A model generated the notes under the pieces. That model did not search any database and was not told where the DNA came from. It worked only from the letters and a program-made list of their open reading frames with translations. This document shows, in pieces, positions 38,646 to 48,463 of a stretch of 64,000 nucleotides of DNA; position 1 is the first letter of the stretch; each line of letters starts with the position of its first letter. The stretch lies in assembly GCF_029689945.1 (NCBI RefSeq), contig NZ_CP121451.1, positions 4,960,001-5,024,000 on the forward strand. Direction: 5' to 3'. The position numbers and the translations under genes were made by a program. This stretch comes from Paenibacillus amylolyticus (GTDB taxonomy: Bacteria > Bacillota > Bacilli > Paenibacillales > Paenibacillaceae).

Positions 38646-39725
38646 TTATGCATTCTGCCATTTGTCCTTGAAGAACATATTATAGATTCGAACCAAAAGA
38701 ATTTTAACGATCATATAGACCGGGATAATAATCAGGATGGCAATAATTCCACCGAGGTCCCCTGCACCCAAGACCAGAATAATCGTCGTGAGCGGGTGAA
38801 TATCGAGCTTTTTGCCGAATACGTAAGGTGCCACCAGGTTGTCCTGAATCTGCTGAGCGACGAGAATAATAATCAGAGACCAGATGGCCACTGATGGGGA
38901 TACCACGAGACCCATGATCACAATAGGGATGGATGACACGATCGCTCCGATAAACGGAACAAAGTTCATGATGACTGCGATCACCGTAAGCAGTAATGCG
39001 TACGGCAATCCAATGATCAGGAAACCGATATACATCAGTACACCCAGCGCCAGATTTACCAAGACTCTTCCTACAATAAATCCACTCAGTGCCTGATCAA
39101 TCTCAAGTACAACTTCACGGCTGTCATTTTGGAAACGTTTGGGAGCGATATGTGCCAGTTTACGACCAAATTTCTCACCTTGTAACAGCATATAGAACAA
39201 GAGGATAGGTAATGTAAACAAGATGATGGCAAAGCTGGAAACGAGTGAGATAAATCCACTTACGTAGTTGGTTACAAAGTTAAACCCTTTGTTAATATAC
39301 TCCGTAATCTGAGAGAAAGGTGTCGAACCCTCAGGGAACAAGGCCTGAATGGCACCGTTTTGCTCCAGATCTCTTAGCTGTTCACTTAATGAATTAAGTA
39401 GATTCGGTGCGTTATCCACCAGATTGATTAGCTGCTCTCGTAACGACGGCCACAATCCGATGATGAAGAACACACCCAGAATAGCAATAACCAGATAGAT
39501 TAGCAAAATACTTAGCGTACGATTGATTTTCTTCTTCTCCATGTAATTCACAAGCGGTCTTAGCAGATAATAAAAGAATACCGATAACATCATTGGCACG
39601 GTAATGACCGTGATCATGGTAACAAGCGGCTGAAAGATGAAGCTCACACGTGATAATAAATAGATATTAACCAATATCAGCGCCAGTGCAATACTGAACC
39701 GGACAAATGAATTTGTTTTTAACAA
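38646..39725 (-). CDS. AI-2E-family (PerM/TqsA-like) transporter
   Basis: Integral membrane protein of about 359 residues with seven to eight hydrophobic segments. Family marks: MIYLVIAILGV-type N-terminal helices, a soluble middle (LRDLEQNGAIQALFPEG), and the late VAQQIQDNLVAPYVFGKKLD motif. The family contains AI-2 exporters and sodium/proton antiporters; the substrate cannot be inferred here. I chose the TTG at 39725, since GGAGGG lies just upstream and includes the other possible in-frame GTG. Co-transcribed with asp23. Confidence 0.87.
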   Translation of the reverse strand: MLKTNSFVRFSIALALILVNIYLLSRVSFIFQPLVTMITVITVPMMLSVFFYYLLRPLVNYMEKKKINRTLSILLIYLVIAILGVFFIIGLWPSLREQLINLVDNAPNLLNSLSEQLRDLEQNGAIQALFPEGSTPFSQITEYINKGFNFVTNYVSGFISLVSSFAIILFTLPILLFYMLLQGEKFGRKLAHIAPKRFQNDSREVVLEIDQALSGFIVGRVLVNLALGVLMYIGFLIIGLPYALLLTVIAVIMNFVPFIGAIVSSIPIVIMGLVVSPSVAIWSLIIILVAQQIQDNLVAPYVFGKKLDIHPLTTIILVLGAGDLGGIIAILIIIPVYMIVKILLVRIYNMFFKDKWQNA

Positions 39726-39785
39726 GTCGTTTCCCTCCACGTAACCTCTTCTTTATGTTGAATCATTTCATACTTTGCCGGATCT

Positions 39786-41243
39786 TTAGTTCGGAATCTG
39801 AATGGTAAACACGGTGGTCTCCCGACCACGCCTGGACAGGATCAACCGCCCGCCCATTTTCTCCGTGTTACGCTGTGCGATGGACAATCCCAGTCCGGTA
39901 CCTCCGGTCGCTGTCCTCGCCTCATCCCCTCGTACAAACGGGTCAAAAATGGTTGACCACAGTTCTTGGGGTATGCCCACCCCGGTATCTGCGACTTCAA
40001 TCACCACATGGGTATCCATCGGAATGAGTTCCACGCGCAGTTCGGTTCCGATCGGATTGTACAAGAGCGCATTCGTGATCAGATTCTGAATGACTCTGGA
40101 TAGCAGCTCCGGATCATATCTCGCGTAGATCTCATCATCAGGTACAAGCACATGGAGGACAAACTGTTTCTGCTCAATCTCCCCATACGTATCAGCCATA
40201 ATCTCGCGCACGAATTCTCCAATTTCTCTTCTCTGGATATGCATGCGGAAATCAGGGGAATCCACCTTGAGCAGCTCCAGCATATTTTGTATCATGCGTG
40301 CAACTTGAACCGACTTGTTATAGATGTATCCCAGGTATCTTTGCTGCCTGTCCTTGTCCTCTCCACGTCCTTCCACCAAAGCCTGAGCGTAGCCTTGTAT
40401 AGATGTTATCGGCGTCTTCAAGTCATGGGATAAGTCTACAATCAGTCGCTGTTTGCTCTCTTCCGCATAACGTTTCTCCGCAGACGTATTCTCAATGACG
40501 TCCGCCATGTAGTTAAAGGTCTCACCAATCTGGACAAACTCCCTCTCAGCGGAGATCGACATTCGCGTACTATAATTTCCCTGAATCATCTGTGTAAGAC
40601 CCGAGGAGAGAATACTGAGTGGTTTTTTGATTCTCCGAGCGACCCAATAGCTATATACAAAGATCAACAACAAAACCAAACCGATGCCAATCATGATGTA
40701 AAAGGATAACGGGTGCTTCAGATTGGTAATCAACTGATTATCATTAATCCTTACGCTGACCAGATCACGCGGGATCTTGAGCAACACATACGTTGCCGCT
40801 CCTTCCCTCGAAAACGGAGTAATGGAGTAATAATATGGCTGGTCGCTTCGGTTCTCCAATCCTGCATACAGATCAGCTTCGCTGTATCGAGTGAACGAAT
40901 CTTGCTTGTCTCCCACATGATGAATGACGTTGCGATTCGCATCCAGAATCTCAATCCAGCCGCCGCTGTCTTTGAGACGTTGGATCTCTGTATCTTTGCC
41001 TTTCGACACCGAACCTCCACCGGAGTACATTTCGTTCTCCAGATCTGCCACATACACATGGGCTTCAACATTCAGATCCGGATCAACGACCTGATCCGAA
41101 ATGCGAAAATCCACGACATCCAGCGACACGATAAGGTACACAATCAATACCAGTAACAGCAAAAAGAAGTTGAACAGTAAGAAGTCCAGTGTCAGGGATG
41201 TCTGCAACAGTCGCTTTTCTCTAGCTTTCCATGGGCGCTTCAA
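39786..41243 (-). CDS. sensor histidine kinase
   Basis: Membrane kinase of 485 residues: first membrane helix at about 18-40, extracellular sensor of about 130 residues, second helix near 178-198, HAMP (about 200-255), DHp with phospho-acceptor His in DLSHDLKTPITSIQGYA, and catalytic domain with NALLYNPIG (N box), DTGVGIP (G1) and GGTGLGLSI (G2). Its start overlaps the end of the response-regulator gene by 23 bp. The signal is unknown; no target gene stands beside it. Confidence 0.93.
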   Translation of the reverse strand: MKRPWKAREKRLLQTSLTLDFLLFNFFLLLLVLIVYLIVSLDVVDFRISDQVVDPDLNVEAHVYVADLENEMYSGGGSVSKGKDTEIQRLKDSGGWIEILDANRNVIHHVGDKQDSFTRYSEADLYAGLENRSDQPYYYSITPFSREGAATYVLLKIPRDLVSVRINDNQLITNLKHPLSFYIMIGIGLVLLLIFVYSYWVARRIKKPLSILSSGLTQMIQGNYSTRMSISAEREFVQIGETFNYMADVIENTSAEKRYAEESKQRLIVDLSHDLKTPITSIQGYAQALVEGRGEDKDRQQRYLGYIYNKSVQVARMIQNMLELLKVDSPDFRMHIQRREIGEFVREIMADTYGEIEQKQFVLHVLVPDDEIYARYDPELLSRVIQNLITNALLYNPIGTELRVELIPMDTHVVIEVADTGVGIPQELWSTIFDPFVRGDEARTATGGTGLGLSIAQRNTEKMGGRLILSRRGRETTVFTIQIPN

Positions 41244-41928
41244 TTTTGTATCCCAGTCCCCTTATCGTTTTGAGATATTCCGGCTGTCTGGAATCACGCT
41301 CGATCTTCTCCCGAATGTTGCTAATATGTACCATAATGGTGCTGTCCTCGTGCGCATAATAATCGCCCCAGACGGCTTCGTATATTTTTTTACGGGTGAA
41401 TACTCGGCCAGGTTGATCCAGCAATAATTCCATAATTTTATACTCTGTGGAGGTCAATGTTACAGGTGTTCCTGAACGAAAAAGGATACATTGGGATCGA
41501 TCCAGCGTCAGATCACCTAATACCAGATTTTGTTCTTTCGCTGCGGGAATCTCCGCTGCATCAAATTGATTCACTCTTCTGAGCAATGCCTCTACTCTGG
41601 CGACAATCTCAAGCGGGTTGAATGGCTTCGCGATATAATCATCTGCCCCAAGTCCGAGTCCAAGGATTTTATCGTGATCCTGACTTTTGGCGGATAGGAA
41701 CAGTACAGGCATGTGATGTGCAGCTCTGATCTGTTTGATTAACTGCAATCCATCCATTACAGGCATCATGATGTCCAGTATGACCAGATCGATCTGTGTT
41801 GAACGTATACACTGTAACGCCTCGGCTCCATTCGCCGCAGTCTTAATGGTATAGTCCTTCTCCAGATAGAGCTGAAGCAGTTCCACAATCTCCGGTTCGT
41901 CATCTGCAATCAATACGGTGTATCTCAT
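41221..41928 (-). CDS. OmpR-family response regulator
   Basis: Protein of 235 residues. Receiver with acidic DDEPE, phospho-acceptor Asp in VILDIMMPVMDG and Lys in IAKPFNP; C-terminal winged helix (VTLTSTEYKIMELLLDQPG, MVHISNIREKIE). Partner of the kinase that follows, its stop codon overlapping the kinase start. AGAGG precedes the ATG. Confidence 0.95.
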   Translation of the reverse strand: MRYTVLIADDEPEIVELLQLYLEKDYTIKTAANGAEALQCIRSTQIDLVILDIMMPVMDGLQLIKQIRAAHHMPVLFLSAKSQDHDKILGLGLGADDYIAKPFNPLEIVARVEALLRRVNQFDAAEIPAAKEQNLVLGDLTLDRSQCILFRSGTPVTLTSTEYKIMELLLDQPGRVFTRKKIYEAVWGDYYAHEDSTIMVHISNIREKIERDSRQPEYLKTIRGLGYKIEAPMES

Positions 41929-42158
41929 GTTATTCCTCTCATTTCCTATACTCTATGCCTATCTATACCTTATTACTATATACTACGTCTCTTAATTCAA
42001 CCTAAACCATTTCTAAAGATAATCTAAATAAATGAAAATAGAGCCCCGGCGCAGGCCAAGGCTTTAAGACTACTTTAACTATAAAAAGGACCGTTTCACG
42101 CTTGATGCAAGCTGTTGATGCAAGCTGTTCATTTTACTTTCACACGATTCACAAGAAG

Positions 42159-43603
42159 TCATCTCTTGCAGGGCCGAAGCCACGGTTCAACTTTGCCCCA
42201 TAAACGTTCCTTGTCATATTGCATATATTGGCTGGCCCGGTTGCGTACAGGATCACCCGCATAGAAACGTTCGTATAGATCATGCCTTGCTCCGAGCGGA
42301 CTTCCGGTAAGCTCCCATGCCAGTTGAAAAAGTCGAATCTTCTCCGGGGCTTGCATCGTTACTCCACCAAGATATTTGCCGATCATGGAGCCCATTGCTT
42401 CGTTCATCTCCAATGTGCCGGAGGGAATCTGAATCAGACCACCCGCAGCAATGGTCTTCAAAATCTCCACCGCGCGAGGATAATAACGATTGCCCAGATT
42501 ACGTGCCGTTTCAATATATTTGAATTCCGGCAGCCAGTTGCCAAATGTATCCGGCTTGGACTGCGCTTCAGCAGCAATGATCAGTCCCTCAATGGTCTGC
42601 ATCTGACTGATTAGCTCTCCGAGCTGTTCCTGCACATTCAAGAAAGAGTCCACCCCGATCTCCTTGGCAATGGCTGAGGTCACGGCTGTAATGAACTCCA
42701 GTTTCGAGTGTAATCGAATGACGCTCTGGTGATAGGCCAGACTGGCTGAAGCTGTGTTACAGCGAATCTGCCATACGGCTTCCGGGTTATTGTGCAGTAA
42801 TACACGTTCCCAGGGTACGAATACATCATCGAAAAATAAAACAGCATCCATCTCATCATATTGCGAGCTTAGCGGATGTGATTGATCTGTATCTTTGGCC
42901 GCAAAAGATTCCCGACACATCATGTGCAAGCCCGGACTGTCCGCGGCTACAACCACCATATGGGCCAATTCTGGTCGGTGCCCTGGAATCCGTTGAACGG
43001 GATAAGCCATAATATCATCTGCATAAGGGGTACTGTTGCTACCATTTTGGCTCCGCGGATCACCACGCCCTCCGTATTGCTTTTGACAATTCGCAGCATG
43101 GCATCCTCATCTTCCCCAACAGGCAAGGAACGATTAATCTGAGGGTCCCGCTGGACAATCGTCAGGAAGGTATCTTTACGTTTGGCTTGTTCAAAATAAT
43201 CGGATATTTTACCCGCAAATGCCGGGTCATATGCTGTCATCTCATGCCGTGTTGCATACCAACCAGTCAGGCGGGATCTCGCATAATCAGACAATCGGCT
43301 CATCACTCCATACGTCCGGTCAGCCCAAAGCCGAAAAGCTTCCGCCCTGCTGTTAACGTCAAGAACGGAACGCGGCACAAGAAAGGAGCGATGCACGTAA
43401 CTTCCCGTCTGTTCGTCCCAGTAGGCCACAGTTTCCCGTGTCTCCGGCTCATCCACCAGATTGAATAATGCTTCTATCGTTTGAAGTGTTCCCTGAAAAG
43501 CCTGATGCCCAGTTACTTGGACACGTTCTCCGTCCAGCCATACATTGCGCTCATCATTCAATCGTTGAATGTAAGCCTGTCCACGAGACATTGTGATGCT
43601 CAT
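42159..43603 (-). CDS. 4-hydroxyphenylacetate 3-monooxygenase oxygenase (HpaB type, frameshifted)
   Basis: FADH2-using aromatic hydroxylase, 481 residues when read through, matching the Bacillus/Thermus HpaB length. Family stretches: AYIQRLNDERNVWLDGERV, DPQINRSLPVGEDEDAMLRI, GVVIRGAKMVATV, FDDVFVPWERVLL and ETARNLGNRYYPRAVEILK. The frame breaks at the G run 43027-43030; one more C on the coding strand yields VPPYADDIMAYPVQR. GGGAGG precedes the ATG. It needs a flavin reductase (HpaC), which is not adjacent. The substrate could be 4-hydroxyphenylacetate or another phenol. Confidence 0.88.
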
Positions 43604-43683
43604 ATGTGTCCTCCCTATTGAGAAGCGATGTAATGATACATTCTGTATCTAATGAAATAGTACTTTGCCTATGATAGAAAAGT

Positions 43684-43718
43684 CAACAGACACCGAACTA
43701 CAAGTCCGGTGTCTGTTG
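43684..43718 (-). terminator. intrinsic terminator of the bceAB operon
   Basis: CAACAGACACCGGACT/AGTTCGGTGTCTGTTG stem followed by ACTTTTC on the minus strand, 15 bp past the permease stop. Confidence 0.8.
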
Positions 43719-43732
43719 GGTCATACGTTTTG

Positions 43733-45690
43733 TTAGACTAACTTGGAATACATATGACGCAGGTACCGCCAGCGCACTAGTGCAAAATACAGGATCTGCA
43801 TGGAAGCAAAGACCAGGAAGATGCGAAGACTGTATCCGAAGACTGAGAAATCAACCAACTGCTGCAACGCTACAAAGGCAACCGAACTATGGATGACGGC
43901 AATCAGAATCGGCAGGAAGAACATAAGTAATAGCTGCCTTGTTACGATCTGACGGAGTTCGGAACGACTCAGTCCCATCTTGCCAATCATGCGATACTGC
44001 GCTTCATCTCGTTCAAGGTCTGCGTAGAGTCTGAAATAGGTGAAGCTTGCTGCAAAGGTGAAGAACACAATGCCGATCAGGCCGCTCAAAATTAGAATGA
44101 TGCCATTGGTCTGCTTGGAATTAAGCCAATCCACCACAAGCGCGCTAACCTCGTAATAACCTTTGTCGGAATAATCATCTTCAATCGATTTGATCAATTC
44201 AGGAGCAAAGCTGCGTGTGCCCATCCAATCTTTCACAACAAATTGGATCGTTCGCCTCGAATAAAAACCTTCAGGCATGCCAACTTCCTCGTTGTACGCA
44301 GGCCTCATCTGATCAAACAATTCGTCGGTTACGATGTAGAGATTAATTTCATTTTGAAAAGGAATCACAATCTCGGTGCCAGGTGTCACTAGCTGAACAG
44401 GTACGCTTTGACTATCCACCTCCAGATTGACCTTTCCGCCCGAGAATCCTTGTTCAGCCTGTTCACGGTACGTCTTGCGAACCGCCAAATTGCTTGGTGT
44501 CATAAATGACTCATCGACCTGTTTCAACGTACGTTCTTCATACCCCAGAGCCTTCGCCAGACGGTTATAATCACTTAACTTGATAACCTCTCCATTATTA
44601 TTTTCAGATATAGGAGCATAACTGCCCTTCACGTAGGGAACTTGATGATCAATCAACGTCTCTTCAATCTGCCGAATATGTCGCTCGGAGTTGGGAGTAT
44701 CCCACATATTCATATAACTGAATGCGTACGGATTCGACATGGATGACAGACCCGGGTCAGCAATCGCGAGCATAGTGCCAATTCCCGTAAATGAAGAAGC
44801 CGAGATGATGCTTACCATGAAAAACATGATGGCGTTATCTTTCATTCGATAGGTAAGTTCTGATAGAAAGAGCAGATTGGTTTTACGGAAAAATAACCGT
44901 GAGTTGCCTTTGAGGGCTCGGATAACGTACACACTGAGCTGTGTGAACAGTAAGTACGTACCTGCAATAACAACCATAACACTTGCCAATAATAGCGGAA
45001 ACGAGAAGCTTACCCAGACAAAGGTGAATACCCAGCATAGCCTCCGCCAATGAACAATACGGATAACAAGGCGAGCAGTCGTGATGCTTTCGGTTCCGGT
45101 TTTGGCTTTTCCTCCGATTTCACAAGTTCAATAAGTGAACCTTTGCTTATAAGTAAGGAGGAAGACATCGCGATGACAACAAACAACAGCAGAAATGCAC
45201 CAACCGTCAGGGCAATGCCTTTCAGCGGAAAATAGAATCGAAGACTGTTCTCGACAGCCAGCATGGAGCCACAGATGAGCAGAATCAATTTGCCGAAAAT
45301 GAGCCCAAGGCCGATACCCGTAACGATCGAAGCTAATCCGATACACATATTCTCCATAAACAGGAGCCGGTTCATCTGTTTGCGTGTCATACCAAGAATC
45401 AGGAAAATACCAAATTCTTTCTTGCGTGTCTTCAGAAACGAACCTACCGAGTAGAGCAGGAACAGAAATGAAAAGATGAATATAATGATCTCTGCAATCA
45501 TGAACCCCTGGTTGGCAAGCAAAGTAACCGTTCCATTGGAACCCTTTAACCCATCTTTCAGATCGGGATGGAACAGGAGCAATGCGTAGATAAAGAAGAT
45601 CATGACGGAAAATGTACTGCTCAGAAAATGAGCCAGATAAATTCGTTTGTTGCGAACAACGTTATTAATGGCGAACTGGCGAAAATTCAT
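43733..45690 (-). CDS. BceB-type ABC permease (frameshifted)
   Basis: Large FtsX-type permease, 652 residues when read through, with ten predicted membrane helices and the characteristic extracellular domain of about 200 residues between helices seven and eight. BceB proteins sense and remove cell-wall-targeting peptide antibiotics such as bacitracin and pass flux information to a BceS kinase. The frame is lost at the C run 45031-45033; one added G on the coding strand gives GYAGVFTFVWVSFSFPLLLA. It overlaps bceA by 26 bp. Confidence 0.88.
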
Positions 45691-46435
45691 GTCCGGACCC
45701 TCCCATTAGGGATAATACATTAATAATCTTCTGGTAAAAGGCTGCACGATTATCGCCGTAATGAATTTCATTATAAAGTTTGCCATCCTTGATAAAGACG
45801 ACCCGGCTGCAATAACTTGCGGCAACTGCATCATGGGTAACCAGCAGCATCGTAGCCCGGTCTTCCTGATTGCGGGTTTCCAGAATCTCCATCACATCTC
45901 TTGCCGCCTTCGAATCCAGGTTACCTGTTGGTTCATCAGCCAGAATCAGCTTGGGTGAATGAATCAGCGCTCTGGCAATAGCCGTACGTTGTGCCTGTCC
46001 ACCGGAGATCTCATAGGTCCGCTTGTTCAAAATGCTTTCGATGCCGAGCTTGCCTGCAAGTCGTTCCACACGTGTGTTCATCTCGGCCAGTGAAACGCCG
46101 TCAAGCGTAAGGGGTAATACGATGTTTTCCTTAACCGTCAGTGTGTTCAACAGATTGAAGGACTGGAATACAAATCCCAGTTCTTTACGCCGGAACAGCG
46201 CAAGATCGTCTGGTTCAAGTTCAAACGGATTCTTGCCTGCAATCCGCAGGTCTCCGGATGTGGGATGATCGATGGTAGAGATCATGTTCAGAAGTGTCGT
46301 TTTGCCACTACCCGATGGTCCCATAATCCCGACAAACTCTCCTTCCTGAATACTGAGGTCAATACCTGATAATGCTTCATACGATACAACGCCTTTATAG
46401 ATTTTGCTGATCTGTTTGACAGAACAAATCTCCAT
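45665..46435 (-). CDS. BceA-type ABC ATP-binding protein
   Basis: ATPase of 256 residues, MacB/BceA branch. Walker A GPSGSGKTT, Q-loop VFQSFNLLNTLTVKENIVLP, signature EISGGQAQR, Walker B LILADEPTGNLDSKAA, H-loop VTHDAV. AAGGAG precedes the ATG. With BceB it forms the peptide detoxification pump; the BceR box at 46584-46597 lies upstream. Confidence 0.92.
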   Translation of the reverse strand: MEICSVKQISKIYKGVVSYEALSGIDLSIQEGEFVGIMGPSGSGKTTLLNMISTIDHPTSGDLRIAGKNPFELEPDDLALFRRKELGFVFQSFNLLNTLTVKENIVLPLTLDGVSLAEMNTRVERLAGKLGIESILNKRTYEISGGQAQRTAIARALIHSPKLILADEPTGNLDSKAARDVMEILETRNQEDRATMLLVTHDAVAASYCSRVVFIKDGKLYNEIHYGDNRAAFYQKIINVLSLMGGSGHEFSPVRH

Positions 46436-46583
46436 AGTTACAACTCCTTAGTCATGTATAAAATTTAAATCAAGAACCGTTCATGCTGTGTGCATGCGGT
46501 TTATGCATGGCCTTCCTTTGATCTTATGACTACAGTCTATCGAAGTTTCGGCCATTCTCCTATGGTTTAACCTTTCACCAACA

Positions 46584-46597
46584 TGACAATGTTGTAA
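46584..46597. promoter_or_regulatory. BceR-binding box upstream of bceA
   Basis: TGACAATGTTGTAA fits the established BceR-like consensus TNACA-N4-TGTAA exactly. It lies about 150 bp before the bceA start, on the upstream side. Confidence 0.65.
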
Positions 46598-46616
46598 GGT
46601 TGCATCGTGGTAAGCC

Positions 46617-46656
46617 AAAAAGACGTCTTTGCCCAGACTGGACAACCGACGTCTTT
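46617..46656 (-). terminator. intrinsic terminator of bceRS
   Basis: AAAGACGTC...GACGTCTTTTT on the minus strand. It separates the bceRS unit from the bceAB unit. Confidence 0.85.
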
Positions 46657-46737
46657 ACTCTCACTTCAACTCATATTCAAACTTCTTTCGTTTACCGACA
46701 CAATTGAATTCTTGTCTATAATCTGTCACCTGACATT

Positions 46738-47721
46738 TTAGGAGTTGAATATAATTCGGACAGTCGTTCCTTCGCCGTATACGGATTCCAGATCGATCCG
46801 ATGATTCATTCGTGTTAACACTTCCTTGGCAATATAGAGTCCCATGCCTGTGGACTCTTTGAAATGCCGCCCGTTCTCCCCGGTGAAGAACGGCTGGAAG
46901 ACTCGGTTCAGATCAGACTTCGGAATTCCGATGCCTTGATCCTGCACTTCCAGCACGATGGAGCGTTCCGCCTCATATGCACGCATATGAATCTTTTGCC
47001 CGCTGCCCGCAGAGTACTTGATTGCATTAGACAGTAACTGTACCAAGACAAAACGAATCCACTTGGCATCGGATTGCACAACCAGCGCAGAATCAATATG
47101 CATCTCTGGATAGACGTGATTGCGGATGAAGAATCGCTTTAGTTCATGAATCGCCTCTTCGCCAGCAGTTTTCAGTATAACGGGTTCAACACTGAAATCC
47201 TGCTCGAAGGTATCCAAGCGTGCCACATACAACACCGTTTCCAATCCACGTCTCATCTGGTCTGCTTCCTCCCGAATGCTTATAAGCCTGGGATCGTCAT
47301 CTTCCTGATCTTCCACCGTCAACTCAATCACGGACAATGGTGTCTTCATCTGATGTACCCACTGGTTCATGAACGTCAGATATTCTTGCTGCCGCTGTTC
47401 CAGTCGATGCAGATGAGCATGATACTGTCCGTATTGTGAATCCAGCAGCTTCTCCAATGCCTGAGATAATGGACTTGTTTCGTTCAAGGGTACAAATTCC
47501 TTCAGCGAATCCATGGATCTTGATATTCGGGCATAAAACGAGCGATGTGAATAATAACGATAGACCAAATAGCCAACATACAAAAATAATCCCAACGCTA
47601 CAGCATAAGCAGCCGTAGTCCAATCGTTGTAACCGTCATACCAGAACACAGCAACTACGGTGAACAAGATGGCAACAACCCAGCACGTTAAAGCGAGATG
47701 TTCTCGTATAAACAGTCTCAT
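46738..47721 (-). CDS. BceS-type intramembrane-sensing histidine kinase
   Basis: Kinase of 327 residues with two N-terminal membrane helices joined by only a few residues (WYDGYND), so it has no extracellular sensor and must hear from its transporter. DHp motif FMNQWVHQMKTPLSVIE is typical of BceS; N box QLLSNAIKYS, G1 DQGIGIP, G2 TGMGLYIA. Its ATG overlaps the stop of the regulator gene (4 bp). Confidence 0.93.
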   Translation of the reverse strand: MRLFIREHLALTCWVVAILFTVVAVFWYDGYNDWTTAAYAVALGLFLYVGYLVYRYYSHRSFYARISRSMDSLKEFVPLNETSPLSQALEKLLDSQYGQYHAHLHRLEQRQQEYLTFMNQWVHQMKTPLSVIELTVEDQEDDDPRLISIREEADQMRRGLETVLYVARLDTFEQDFSVEPVILKTAGEEAIHELKRFFIRNHVYPEMHIDSALVVQSDAKWIRFVLVQLLSNAIKYSAGSGQKIHMRAYEAERSIVLEVQDQGIGIPKSDLNRVFQPFFTGENGRHFKESTGMGLYIAKEVLTRMNHRIDLESVYGEGTTVRIIFNS

Positions 47722-48422
47722 GAAGATGTCGTGGCCTTCCAGTTGTTGTTCAACCGGTACCCCGAACCTCTGACCGTTTCCAAGGCATCCGTAATGCCAA
47801 GCTCGGCTAGTCGCTTACGAACCCTTGTAACATTAACGCTAAGAGTATTGTCATCCACAAAAGAGTCGTCCCACAGCTTCTCCAGGATGGTCTCCCTGCT
47901 CACCAGTTTGGGACTGCGGCGTAATAAGGTTTCGAGCAGAATGGTTTCCTTCTTCGTCAATTGCACTTTGCGATTACCGAGTTGAATCTCCAGGCGTTCC
48001 AAGTACACGACCAAACCATTCAGCTCGACCTTGCGTTCTTCGTCACGTGCAGCATAATCCCCGTACACTCTGCGCAGCTGACTCCGGATTTTGGCGATAA
48101 CAATCTCATGTTCAAACGGCTTCGTAATGAAATCATCTGCTCCGTTCTCCAGTGCCATGACCTGATCCATCTTTCCACTCCGGGCGGAGATAAAAAGAAT
48201 CGGGCAGGTAGACAGTGTACGAATCTGGCGGCACCAATAGAAACCGTCGTAACTGGGCAAGTTGATATCCAGAAGTACAACATGCGGCTGTACCTGCTCA
48301 AACTGTTGTACAATCATCTCAAAATCCTCGGCCAAAACGGCCTTGTCTCCATATCGCTCAATATGTGACTTCAACAATCCCGCAATCTTGGGATCGTCCT
48401 CTACAATCATAATGGTATACAT
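47718..48422 (-). CDS. BceR-type response regulator
   Basis: OmpR-family regulator of 234 residues: EDDPK acidic pair, phospho-acceptor Asp in VVLLDINLPSYDGFYW, Lys in ITKPFEHE, and C-terminal winged helix with VQLTKKETILLETLLRR and VNVTRVRKRLAELG. The SYDG/WCRQIR stretch is characteristic of the BceR group. Predicted to activate bceAB from the box at 46584. Confidence 0.93.
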   Translation of the reverse strand: MYTIMIVEDDPKIAGLLKSHIERYGDKAVLAEDFEMIVQQFEQVQPHVVLLDINLPSYDGFYWCRQIRTLSTCPILFISARSGKMDQVMALENGADDFITKPFEHEIVIAKIRSQLRRVYGDYAARDEERKVELNGLVVYLERLEIQLGNRKVQLTKKETILLETLLRRSPKLVSRETILEKLWDDSFVDDNTLSVNVTRVRKRLAELGITDALETVRGSGYRLNNNWKATTSS

Positions 48423-48463
48423 GGTTGGGTCTCACCTCTGCCAAAATCATAACACAGGATCTG

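Noticed and set aside
42102..42128. Short direct repeat GATGCAAGCTGTT, twice
   Set aside because: Two 13-bp copies without palindromic structure and no relation to a promoter; noted but not interpreted.
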